Assembly (NCBI RefSeq): GCF_003464165.1
Contig: NZ_QSEK01000046.1
Location: forward strand, 1-12,243
Reading direction: 5' to 3'
Length of the DNA: 12,243 nt
Source of the DNA: Eubacterium sp. AM49-13BH
Lineage (GTDB): Bacteria > Bacillota > Clostridia > Lachnospirales > Lachnospiraceae
Shown: positions 5,870-12,243 of the stretch, one piece after another
Layout: each line of letters opens with the position of its first letter
How positions within the stretch are numbered: position 1 is the first letter of the stretch
Translations under genes and position numbers: made by a program
Notes under the pieces: generated by a model
Told to the model about the DNA's origin: nothing
Database searches by the model: none
What the model saw: only the letters and a program-made list of their open reading frames with translations

Positions 5870-7542
5870 AGAAGATAGTTAAGAATCCAGCCATGAGCTG
5901 GATTTTTGGCGTGTCAGGGAAGTTAAAGCTGGGGGTGTTGCTTCTTGTGCTGCTTAATTCAGCAATATCAATAAGTGCGGTGGCATTTGCACTTGTGCTG
6001 AGGGAAGCAATCGACGGGGCAGTTTCTGGCAATAAGATGGTATTCCTCAAGTTCGTTATCATACTTGGACTTATTATGGTTGGGCAGATTGCTGCGAGAG
6101 GTGTAATAAGATTCTTAGATGAGTATGTACGTTCAGGCATGGAAAATGTTATTAAAACACGACTTTATGAAACTATTCTGTCAAGAAAATACAGTGCTAT
6201 TACAGCGTATCACACAGGAGAACTGCTGAACAGAATTACTAATGATGCGGTTGTTGTGGCGGATGGGTTCGTGCAGATTATTCCGGGAATTATTGCAATG
6301 CTTGTTAAGCTGGCCGGCGCGGCAGCGGTGCTTTTCGTGCTGGATTACAGATTTTCTGTGATATTCTTTGCCGGTGGTGGTCTTGTGCTTATATTCACAA
6401 CACTGTTCCGCCGTGTTATGAAGAAGCTTCACAAGGATGTGCAGGCGGCTGATGGTGTGCTTCGTTCTTATCTGTCGGAGAATCTTGGAAGCCTTATGGT
6501 TCTTAAGACATTTGGCGCAGAAAGAAAGAGCATAGATACTTCTAAACAGTACATGGATAAGCACAGATTCATGCGTATGAAAAGAAACCGATTCTCTAAT
6601 ATATGTAATGTCGGTTTCGGACTTGTTATGAATGGCGGCTATATATTCGGTCTGTGCTGGTGCAGCTTCGGAATTCTGCATGGAAGTATTACTTACGGAA
6701 CGCTGTCGGCAGTACTTCAGCTTGTTGACCAGCTGTGGGCGCCGCTTGCTAATATGACCGGTTATCTGCCAAAGTTCTATGGTATGCTCTCAAGTGCGGA
6801 GCGCTGCATGGAGCTTGAGACTCTTGAGGAAGAGCACGTTGAGAGCCAGTTTAGCAGGGATTATTGCAGAGAGCTTTATAAAGACATGACAGCGATTGAA
6901 TGCAAGAATATTACTTTCAGATATGAGGACGACATTATTCTTGAAAATGCTGATATATCTATTGGCAAGGGCGAGCTCATAACGATTATGGGTAACTCCG
7001 GCGCGGGCAAGAGTACGCTTCTTAAGCTGCTTCTTGCTATATATGAGCCTGAAAAGGGAACGCTTGAGCTTAAGACAGACAGGGAAAGCTATGCACTGAC
7101 CGAAAAGTACCGCAAGATGTTCGCATATGTGCCGCAGGGCAATTTCCTTATGTCCGGCAATGTTACAAGTGCGATAGCTTCTCTTGATGATACCAGTGCT
7201 GATGTTGATATGGACAAGGTGAAGGCAGTTGCGCATATTGCATGTGCAGACACATTTGTAGAAAAATTAGAGCATGGATATGACACGCTTATCGGTGAGC
7301 GTGGAATGGGTATCTCTGAGGGACAGGCACAGCGTCTTGCTATTGCGAGGGCTTTGTATACGGATGCGCCTGTGTTGCTGCTTGACGAGGCAACTTCGGC
7401 TCTTGATGAGCAGATTGAGAAGAAGGTGCTTAAGAATATAAGGGAACTTACGGATAAGACGGTTATTATTGTATCACACAGAAAAGCTGTGCTTGAGGTA
7501 TGTGACCGCTGCGTGGTATTGGAGGATAAACATTTTGAATAA
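5842..7542 (+). CDS. ABC exporter, fused membrane and ATPase domains
   Basis: The 566-residue product is a type IV half-transporter that should act as a homodimer. About six membrane helices occupy residues 28-305, and the ATPase domain runs from about 350. It has Walker A GNSGAGKST (384-392), Q-loop Gln432 in YVPQGN, Walker B VLLLDE with Glu516, a D-loop SALD, and H-loop His546. The signature reads ISEGQ rather than LSGGQ, a tolerated variant. There is no N-terminal C39 peptidase domain, so leader removal must be done by another enzyme, most simply the S26-like neighbour. The start overlaps the protease gene, and the stop overlaps the nucleotidyltransferase start. Export of the modified 41-mer is the likely role; self-protection by efflux is an alternative. 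Confidence 0.9.
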   Translation: MDKEQKLQLKKIVKNPAMSWIFGVSGKLKLGVLLLVLLNSAISISAVAFALVLREAIDGAVSGNKMVFLKFVIILGLIMVGQIAARGVIRFLDEYVRSGMENVIKTRLYETILSRKYSAITAYHTGELLNRITNDAVVVADGFVQIIPGIIAMLVKLAGAAAVLFVLDYRFSVIFFAGGGLVLIFTTLFRRVMKKLHKDVQAADGVLRSYLSENLGSLMVLKTFGAERKSIDTSKQYMDKHRFMRMKRNRFSNICNVGFGLVMNGGYIFGLCWCSFGILHGSITYGTLSAVLQLVDQLWAPLANMTGYLPKFYGMLSSAERCMELETLEEEHVESQFSRDYCRELYKDMTAIECKNITFRYEDDIILENADISIGKGELITIMGNSGAGKSTLLKLLLAIYEPEKGTLELKTDRESYALTEKYRKMFAYVPQGNFLMSGNVTSAIASLDDTSADVDMDKVKAVAHIACADTFVEKLEHGYDTLIGERGMGISEGQAQRLAIARALYTDAPVLLLDEATSALDEQIEKKVLKNIRELTDKTVIIVSHRKAVLEVCDRCVVLEDKHFE

Positions 7543-8641
7543 TGGAGAGTATCTTATCGGGCTTCTTGCAAATGTTGTGGCTGGCAAGCCGGTGCCTGAG
7601 TCTGACGATAATATTGACCTGTTAAAGGTGTATGAGATTGCTGAAAAACACAGTGTGCAGACAACAGCTTATTATGGTATTAAGAAGCTGCAATGCGCGA
7701 TTCCTTCTGAGATTTTAAGTAAATGGGAAGAAGCGCACCTGCGCGGGTTGTCTGTAAGCATACGTTTTAAGGCAGAGCTGAATAATGTGTGTGATGTATT
7801 CACTAAGGAGAAGCTTGTGCATATGCCGCTTAAGGGCAGCATAATTAAGAATATGTATCCATCGACTGATATGAGAAGCATGTCGGATATGGATATTCTT
7901 ATTAAGCGTGAGGACGCGAAGAAGGTGCATGATATTCTTATCGGGATGGGGTATACATGCGATATGTATGATATAAGCCATCAGGATGTGTATTTCAAAG
8001 ACCCTATATATAATATTGAGATTCATACAAGTCTGTTTGATGATGGCGACGGGGTGACTTTCTACCGTGAATATGATAATATTCTGGATAGGACGGTTAC
8101 TGTGGATAATGAGTACGCACGCCTGATGACGGATGAAGATTTCTATGTGTATAATGTTGCACATTTTGCAAAGCATTTTCAGCTCGGCGGCTCAGGGATC
8201 CGCTCGGTTATGGATATGTATATTATGAAGAAGTCGCTGACTGGTATGGATATGGGTTACGTTAATGCGGAATTCTCAAAGCTTGGACTTACTGAGTTCT
8301 ATACTAAGGCATCGAAGCTGGTTGACTACTGGTTCGGAGATGGAGAACTTACCGCTGATGTTAAGGATATGGCGGATTATATTCTTTCAAGTGGAACTTA
8401 TGGCAATCTGTATAATGCATATACGAATCAGCTTGAGAAAAAGGGCAGATTCAGAATGTTCATGTACAACGCATTTCCACCGCTTAATAAGATGCTGTAT
8501 ACATTTCCATTTCTGAAGAAAGTACCGTGGCTGCTGCCATTCTGCTGGATTGCAAGGTGGTTTTATGCGATATTTACTAAGCCGAAGAATGTTGTTACTA
8601 AGGTGAAGATGTTCGCGAGGGTTAGTAAGGATGTTGAATAA
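7535..8641 (+). CDS. Uncharacterised nucleotidyltransferase-family protein (NTP_transf_5-like)
   Basis: The 368-residue product contains the nucleotidyltransferase-fold signature of this family: MPLKGSIIKNMYPSTDMRSM followed by SDMDILI, with the metal-binding Asp118 and Asp120. A helical C-terminal half follows. Family members occur in lasso-peptide and other peptide clusters of Firmicutes. In the pseudomycoidin cluster such a protein was linked to sugar addition on the phosphorylated peptide (from memory). Transfer of a nucleotide or sugar phosphate to the kinase product is therefore a plausible inference. The start is taken as TTG at 7535, because GGAGGA at 7521-7526 lies 8 bases upstream and the codon overlaps the end of the exporter gene. 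A longer frame from 7469 would extend deep into that gene. No membrane segment is certain. Confidence 0.75.
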   Translation: MNNGEYLIGLLANVVAGKPVPESDDNIDLLKVYEIAEKHSVQTTAYYGIKKLQCAIPSEILSKWEEAHLRGLSVSIRFKAELNNVCDVFTKEKLVHMPLKGSIIKNMYPSTDMRSMSDMDILIKREDAKKVHDILIGMGYTCDMYDISHQDVYFKDPIYNIEIHTSLFDDGDGVTFYREYDNILDRTVTVDNEYARLMTDEDFYVYNVAHFAKHFQLGGSGIRSVMDMYIMKKSLTGMDMGYVNAEFSKLGLTEFYTKASKLVDYWFGDGELTADVKDMADYILSSGTYGNLYNAYTNQLEKKGRFRMFMYNAFPPLNKMLYTFPFLKKVPWLLPFCWIARWFYAIFTKPKNVVTKVKMFARVSKDVE

Positions 8642-8656
8642 GAGAAAGGGGAACTT

Positions 8657-9616
8657 ATGAAGTATTCTAATGTTGTTGTTGCCGGAGGCGGAGTGCTGGG
8701 GAGTCAGATTGCTTTTCAGGCAGCATATTGTGGGTTTAATGTAACTATATGGTTAAGAAGTGAGGGTTCTATCGGAAGAACCCAGCCTAAGATTGACCAT
8801 CTTAAGCAGACTTATATTGATGCTATTGAGAAGATGGCAGAGGATAAGAATGCATGGTGTGCAGGACTTGCAGATGAAGATACATTTGACAAGGAAGAGT
8901 GCCTTAAGAAGGTTGAGAATGCATATGCTAATCTCAAGCTTGAACTTGATATGGCTAAGGCTGTTGCTGATGCAGACCTTGTGATTGAGTCTATGGCTGA
9001 GAATGAAAAGGATAAGATTGCTTTCTATGAAAAGCTTTCACCACTTCTTCCAGAAAAGACTGTGATTGTAACTAATTCATCGACACTTCTTCCATCGATG
9101 TTTGCAAAATATACTGGAAGACCAGACAAATATCTGTCATTACATTTTGCTAATTCTATATGGAAGAATAACACTGCTGAGGTTATGACACAGGCTCAGA
9201 CTGATGAGAAGTATTTTAACGAAGTTATGCAGTTTGCTAACGATATACGAATGATTGGACTTCCTGTAAGAAAGGAAAAGAGTGGATATCTGCTTAATTC
9301 TATGCTGGTTCCGTTCCTTCTTAGCGGACTTGACCTGTATGCTGCAGGCGTGTCTGATCCTGAAAGCATTGACATTGCATGGACAAGAGGAACAGGCGCT
9401 CCTAAAGGACCTTTCCAGATATTTGATACAGTAGGACTTAATACTGCATACAATATTGTTCACCAGTATCAGAGTGTTCCGGGAATATTCTCACCACTTC
9501 TTAAGAAGATGATGATGCCATATAATTTCAAGAAGATGGAGGCTATTCTCAAGAAGTATATTGATGAGGGAAAGCTTGGAATGTCTACAGGAGAAGGTTT
9601 CTACAAATATAATTAA
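8657..9616 (+). CDS. 3-hydroxyacyl-CoA dehydrogenase family protein
   Basis: The 319-residue product has the two-domain layout of the short-chain 3-hydroxyacyl-CoA / 3-hydroxybutyryl-CoA dehydrogenases. The N-terminal Rossmann motif is AGGGVLGS (9-16). DLVIESMAEN (107-116) and NSSTL (140-144) follow. His163 in LSLHF and Glu175 in AEVM are spaced 12 residues apart, as in the catalytic His-Glu pair of human HAD, and Asn214 lies in GYLLNSMLVPFL. The C-terminal helical domain ends in GEGFYKYN, as usual. An extra acidic stretch at about 36-90 separates the first fold elements. It could reduce acetoacetyl-CoA in butyrate-type metabolism or act on another 3-hydroxy acid. The start has AAAGGGG at 8645-8651. 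It lies 15 bases after the nucleotidyltransferase, so it may be co-transcribed by read-through, but a role in the peptide system is not evident. Confidence 0.85.
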   Translation: MKYSNVVVAGGGVLGSQIAFQAAYCGFNVTIWLRSEGSIGRTQPKIDHLKQTYIDAIEKMAEDKNAWCAGLADEDTFDKEECLKKVENAYANLKLELDMAKAVADADLVIESMAENEKDKIAFYEKLSPLLPEKTVIVTNSSTLLPSMFAKYTGRPDKYLSLHFANSIWKNNTAEVMTQAQTDEKYFNEVMQFANDIRMIGLPVRKEKSGYLLNSMLVPFLLSGLDLYAAGVSDPESIDIAWTRGTGAPKGPFQIFDTVGLNTAYNIVHQYQSVPGIFSPLLKKMMMPYNFKKMEAILKKYIDEGKLGMSTGEGFYKYN

Positions 9617-9654
9617 GCTTATATTAACAAATGTTATGAAGGACTGGTAATAAC

Positions 9655-10281
9655 ATGACGACTAGGGAAGAAGCACTTGCATATGGAATTTCTTTTCCAG
9701 ATACTTATCAGGAAGCACCTTTTCATGATGAGAACTGGCAGCTTGTAAGAGTTAAAGGATGTAAGAAAGTATTTTTATGGACATACGAGCGTAATGGATA
9801 TATTAATCTTAATGTGAAGGTTTCACCTGAGTGGCGCGACCTATGGCGGAGTACATATTCATCGGTGATTGCGGGCTGGCATCAGAATAAAGAACACTGG
9901 AATACTATTATTCTTGATGGAACTATTCCTGATGAAGATATCAGACGCATGATTGCAGAAAGTTATGACCTTGTATCTGACAGTCCGACAAAGAGGATAT
10001 ACGAAGCTGTCAGGAAGATTCCGAGAGGACAGGTTGCAACTTATGGACAGATTGCGCAGCTTGCAGGTGATAAGAAGATGGCGCGCGCAGTTGGCAATGC
10101 TCTTCACAAGAATCCAGACCCGTCAGGAATTCCATGTTACAGGGTAGTCAATTCCAAAGGGGAACTTGCCGGTGAATTTGCATTTGGCGGAGCCGGAAAG
10201 CAGGCAGAGCTGCTTATGGCGGATGGAATAGAGGTTGTTAATGGCAGGGTTAATCTGGATAAGTATGGGATGAAGATATGA
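9655..10281 (+). CDS. MmcQ/YjbR-domain protein fused to MGMT-type alkyltransferase domain
   Basis: The 208-residue product joins two domains. Residues 1-108 resemble the MmcQ/YjbR (DUF419) fold: SFPDTYQEAPFHDENW, KVFLWTYERNGYINLNVKV, then SVIAGWHQNKEHWNTIIL. Residues 110-208 match the DNA-binding domain of O6-alkylguanine-DNA alkyltransferases: RIYEAVRKIPRGQVATYGQIA with Tyr130, then RAVGNAL with the intercalating Arg144, then the IPCYRVV active-site motif with Cys161. The usual active-site sequence is PCHRV; here Tyr replaces His. The Cys suggests suicide alkyl transfer, but the missing His may lower its reactivity or make it a damage sensor like the alkyltransferase-like proteins (which have PWHR). 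A GAAGGA site at 9638-9643 precedes the start. It lies 38 bases after the dehydrogenase. Confidence 0.85.
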   Translation: MTTREEALAYGISFPDTYQEAPFHDENWQLVRVKGCKKVFLWTYERNGYINLNVKVSPEWRDLWRSTYSSVIAGWHQNKEHWNTIILDGTIPDEDIRRMIAESYDLVSDSPTKRIYEAVRKIPRGQVATYGQIAQLAGDKKMARAVGNALHKNPDPSGIPCYRVVNSKGELAGEFAFGGAGKQAELLMADGIEVVNGRVNLDKYGMKI

Positions 10282-10283
10282 TT

Positions 10284-10333
10284 AAAATAGTTTGGTATCT
10301 GTCATATATTGAAGATACCAAACTATTTTTATG
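10284..10333. terminator. Bidirectional intrinsic terminator
   Basis: AAAATAGTTTGGTATCT (10284-10300) pairs perfectly over 17 bases with AGATACCAAACTATTTT (10313-10329), around a 12-base loop. A and T runs at the outer ends would let it terminate in both directions. It begins 2 bases after the alkyltransferase stop and ends 8 bases before the minus-strand stop codon at 10338-10340. Confidence 0.88.
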
Positions 10334-10337
10334 TAGA

Positions 10338-10417
10338 TTATTTAATTATCAGAACTCTGTCTGTATCACCGGTAAATACAGCAACACGGTCGTGCTTCTC
10401 TTTCTGTCCTGATATAA
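10338..10417 (-). pseudogene. C-terminal remnant of an unidentified minus-strand gene
   Basis: On the minus strand the frame reads LISGQKEKHDRVAVF then TGDTDRVLIIK and stops at TAA (10340-10338). It looks like an ordinary protein C-terminus: balanced charged and hydrophobic residues with a plausible amphipathic ending. Its stop lies 8 bases from the bidirectional terminator, as expected for a convergent gene. The frame is cut at 10418 by the 62-bp repeats. Upstream of that it only continues through repeat sequence, whose 62-base period shifts frame at every unit. I cannot identify the parent family. It could still be a chance open frame of 26 codons. Confidence 0.45.
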
Positions 10418-10665
10418 GTGTGGCGGAATGGACTTGGAAGTGGTGTGAGACACGGAGAAAGTCCAAACGGAGCGCTAAAGTGTGGCGGATTGGACCTTGA
10501 AGCGGAGTAGAGGCAGGCGGAAGTCCAAACGAAGTGTAAAAGTGTGGTGGATTGGACTTTGAAGTGGTCAGACAGTGGGAAAAAGTCCAAACGGAGTGAG
10601 GGAAAGTGGTGGATTGGACCTTGAAGCTGCGGGAAGGCAAGTAGAAGTCCAAACAGAGCAATGCT
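10418..10665 (+). repeat. 62-bp tandem repeat array, copy 2 (four units)
   Basis: Units start at 10418, 10480, 10542 and 10604, exactly 62 bases apart. Each contains (G)TGG(C/T)GGATTGGAC near its start; the first unit has AATGGAC instead. GTCCAA occurs 27 bases after TTGGAC (10461, 10523, 10585, 10647) and is followed by 23 bases before the next TTGGAC. The motifs are inverted to each other, so each unit can form a 6-bp stem with a large loop. The variable parts hold runs of purine-rich sequence. The last unit merges into the terminator at 10657. Confidence 0.9.
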
Positions 10666-10692
10666 GGTAGCAACATACCGGCATTGCTTTTT
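10657..10692 (+). terminator. Intrinsic terminator, near copy of the Rpn-gene terminator
   Basis: AGCAATGCTGGTA (10657-10669) pairs over 13 bases, with one G-T pair, with TACCGGCATTGCT (10676-10688), and a TTTTT run follows. The 18 bases ACAGAGCAATGCTGGTAG (10653-10670) are identical to 1523-1540. No Rpn-family coding sequence lies upstream here, only the repeat array. Confidence 0.8.
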
Positions 10693-10749
10693 AGTTTGTA
10701 GATTTAGTTTGTAAACCATAACTGTATAGCATATTTTACCCAAATGTTT

Positions 10750-10755
10750 TATAAT
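10750..10755 (+). promoter_or_regulatory. Possible -10 box of the small protein / amidase pair
   Basis: A perfect TATAAT lies at 10750-10755, 29 bases before the start codon at 10785. No good -35 hexamer stands 16-18 bases upstream, so the assignment is tentative. Confidence 0.35.
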
Positions 10756-10784
10756 AAAAAAAATTATCAGAAACGGAGATTATT

Positions 10785-10976
10785 ATGTGGAAGATAAAAC
10801 AGATATTTGATGGGGATTATGGGTGTGAAGAGCTGGCAGAAGGTCAGTCACCTAAGGTTTCTGTTACACTTGTTAATGAGAGTGGACAGAAGAAGTATGT
10901 ATATGTAGAAGATAAGTGGCTTGTAGACAGCGGGCTTGATGAAGGTTCTGTATGGCCGGAGGATATAGATGAGTAA
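10785..10976 (+). CDS. Conserved small acidic protein of unknown function
   Basis: The 63-residue product (starting MWKIKQIFDGDYGCEE and ending EGSVWPEDIDE) is strongly acidic, with several aromatic residues and no signal peptide or membrane segment. It is probably a small beta-rich cytosolic protein: VSVTLVNE, KYVYVEDKWL. I recall similar short proteins as hypothetical genes in Lachnospiraceae, without known function. A CGGAG site at about 10774-10778 precedes ATG. Its last codons overlap the amidase start (ATGAGTAA at 10969-10976), so the two are translationally coupled. One possible reading is a modulator of the amidase, but nothing in the sequence shows this. Confidence 0.75.
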   Translation: MWKIKQIFDGDYGCEELAEGQSPKVSVTLVNESGQKKYVYVEDKWLVDSGLDEGSVWPEDIDE

Positions 10977-12057
10977 AGTGACAAGAATCATATCAGTAAG
11001 CATGATGTTAACTGTATTATCAGCCATTATACTGGTGGGGTGTGGCAACAGACATTCTGATAAAACAGGATTTAATAAATCGGACATTGCAGAGACTATA
11101 TCACAGACATCGGAATCAGAGAAAGGTTCACAGATGGATTCTCTAAGTGAAGATAATACTGATACAGAGACAACAGATGCAGAGATAACAGATACAGAAG
11201 CAGAAGATTCTGGACAAACAGCCAGTGAAGAGGACAGTCAGGAAGAAACAAGCAATCCATATATAGCAGCAAGAGAGCCATATACAAGAGTTCCGGTATA
11301 TGAAGATATGGAACACATTTATATGAATACAACATGGGAATATGCGGACCATTCGGCGATAAGCGATGGTTATGCTGTTCTATATAAAGCGGCAGGTGAG
11401 AGAAAGAATATTATAGTTGGCGTTAATGCAGGCCATGGGACAGCAGGTGGTTCGTCCGTGAGAACATTGTGCCATCCGGACGGTTCACCTAAGAGTACCG
11501 GTGGAAGTACGGCGGCGGGAGCAACAACAGCAACGGCTGTATCAGGAGGCATGACATTCTATGATGGAACATCAGAAAGTGAAGTTACATTTAGAATGGC
11601 GCAGATTCTAAGAGACAGGCTTCTTTCACAGGGGTATGATGTGCTGATGGTAAGGGACGATGCAGATGTACAGCTTGATAATGTAGCAAGGACTGTGATA
11701 TGCAACAATGTTGCGGACTGCCATATATCACTGCATTGGGATGGAGACGGACTTAGTTATGACAAAGGCTGTTTCTATATCGCGGTTCCGGATGCGATTA
11801 AAGATATGGAGCCGGTTGCCACACACTGGCAGCAGCACAATGTACTTGGAGCATCGCTTGTTAATGGGCTTGGTGATGTGGGTATGAAGATACATGGTTC
11901 AGGAAGTATGGCAATAGATCTTACGCAGACGTCATATAGCACAATTCCATCTGTAGATATGGAGCTTGGAAATGCAAGCTCAGATCATAGTGATGAGACA
12001 CTCGAAAATATAGCGGATGGCCTGATGGCGGGCATCAATGCGTATTACGGGTATTGA
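10969..12057 (+). CDS. Lipoprotein N-acetylmuramoyl-L-alanine amidase (Amidase_3)
   Basis: The 362-residue product has a lipoprotein signal ending in the lipobox LVGC with Cys25. It should therefore be lipid-anchored on the outer face of the membrane. Residues 26-100 are an Asp/Glu/Ser/Thr-rich stalk. The catalytic domain from about 147 keeps the zinc site of Amidase_3 enzymes: His156 in VNAGHGT, Glu203 in the ESEVTFRMA segment, and His256 in ISLHWD. The catalytic Glu332 is in VDMELGNASS. Such enzymes cut the bond between MurNAc and the peptide stem in peptidoglycan. A stretch of Gly, Ser, Thr and Ala at about 160-195 lies between the first two zinc ligands, longer than in compact amidases. 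The gene overlaps the small acidic protein gene by 8 bases. No terminator hairpin is visible after it; the third repeat array begins 25 bases later. Confidence 0.88.
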   Translation: MSKVTRIISVSMMLTVLSAIILVGCGNRHSDKTGFNKSDIAETISQTSESEKGSQMDSLSEDNTDTETTDAEITDTEAEDSGQTASEEDSQEETSNPYIAAREPYTRVPVYEDMEHIYMNTTWEYADHSAISDGYAVLYKAAGERKNIIVGVNAGHGTAGGSSVRTLCHPDGSPKSTGGSTAAGATTATAVSGGMTFYDGTSESEVTFRMAQILRDRLLSQGYDVLMVRDDADVQLDNVARTVICNNVADCHISLHWDGDGLSYDKGCFYIAVPDAIKDMEPVATHWQQHNVLGASLVNGLGDVGMKIHGSGSMAIDLTQTSYSTIPSVDMELGNASSDHSDETLENIADGLMAGINAYYGY

Positions 12058-12082
12058 GAAACCACTAAAGGGATGAGCTGAC

Positions 12083-12243
12083 GTGGCGGAATGGACGTTG
12101 AAGCGGCGGAAAGACAGGCCAAAGTCCAAAAGGGATTCGTAAGAACGGCAGATTGGACGTTAAAGCGGTGGGAAGGCAAGCCAAAGTCCAAAAGGGGTGA
12201 GCACAGAGCCGAGATTGGACGTTGAAGCGGCGGGAAGGCACGA
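12083..12243 (+). repeat. 62-bp tandem repeat array, copy 3 (2.6 units, runs off the window)
   Basis: TGGAC at 12092, 12154 and 12216 gives the same exact 62-base period as the array at 10418. GTCCAA at 12124 and 12186 keeps the 27-base gap after TGGAC. The first unit begins GTGGCGGAATGGAC, identical over 14 bases to the first unit of copy 2, including the AATGGAC variant. The array continues beyond the window. Confidence 0.9.

Noticed and set aside
6181..6681. 166-codon minus-strand frame inside the ABC exporter gene
   Set aside because: It is antisense to a well-conserved gene; its Cys/His/Ile-rich composition is typical of a shadow frame.
7469..7534. 22-codon N-terminal extension of the nucleotidyltransferase
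   Set aside because: It lies wholly inside the exporter gene. A GGAGGA site at 7521-7526 points to the TTG at 7535.
3351..8641. A classical lasso-peptide cluster
   Set aside because: Kinase, PqqD, ABC exporter and nucleotidyltransferase fit, but there is no asparagine-synthetase-like cyclase or transglutaminase-like protease. The precursor lacks a good core with Gly/Ala/Ser/Cys at 1 and Asp/Glu at 7-9 just after a Thr at -2; only a start at Ser24 with Asp30 comes close.
10418..10665. CRISPR array
   Set aside because: The whole 62-base unit is repeated with drift. There are no unique spacers between identical short repeats, and no cas genes nearby.
10309..10743. Open frames of 63, 112 and 125 codons across the repeat region
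   Set aside because: They run through a 62-base repeat, which shifts frame at each unit. They lack ribosome binding sites and give low-complexity, non-family-like protein. Only the end at 10338-10417 looks protein-like.

Overview
The window looks like a chromosomal accessory region of a Gram-positive gut Firmicute, most likely a Lachnospiraceae member; the genus cannot be fixed from the sequence. Reasons are the moderately AT-rich composition, AGGAGG-type ribosome binding sites, an Rpn-family nuclease with the typical Lachnospiraceae N-terminus, a BspA-type leucine-rich-repeat surface protein and a lipoprotein amidase.

Layout. Positions 1-108 hold the 3' end of an IS3-family element that abuts a diverged array of a 62-bp repeat (109-200). 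A gene-poor stretch with a long hairpin follows, then an Rpn-family nuclease gene (572-1519) with a strong terminator. From 1747 to 8641 runs a one-directional, tightly packed cluster: a large secreted beta-repeat protein, a 41-residue peptide gene too short for routine gene calling (3351-3476), a strong terminator, a membrane-anchored LRR protein, an HPr-kinase-like enzyme, a PqqD-like peptide-recognition protein, a membrane-less S26-type serine protease, an ABC exporter and an uncharacterised nucleotidyltransferase. Gene junctions from the LRR protein to the nucleotidyltransferase overlap or are 3 bases apart. A 3-hydroxyacyl-CoA dehydrogenase and an MmcQ/YjbR-MGMT fusion follow and may be co-transcribed up to a bidirectional terminator at 10284-10329.

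The central cluster reads as a peptide-modification system (RiPP-like). The 41-mer would be the precursor, PqqD its leader-binding module, the HprK-like enzyme and the nucleotidyltransferase the modifying enzymes, the S26-like protein the leader protease, and the ABC protein the exporter. The kinase, nucleotidyltransferase, PqqD and ABC set resembles the accessory set of phosphorylated lasso-peptide clusters of Firmicutes (paeninodin, pseudomycoidin types), but no lasso cyclase or transglutaminase-type protease is present. The chemistry would therefore be linear phospho/nucleotidyl or glycosyl tailoring, or something not yet described. The two surface proteins made with it may be partners or targets.

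From 10330 to 10692 lie a 26-codon remnant of a minus-strand gene, four 62-bp repeat units, and a terminator nearly identical to that of the Rpn gene. A 63-residue protein and a lipoprotein N-acetylmuramoyl-L-alanine amidase follow, and then another array of the same 62-bp repeat runs off the window end. All three arrays keep TTGGAC and GTCCAA at fixed 27/23-base spacing while the rest diverges.
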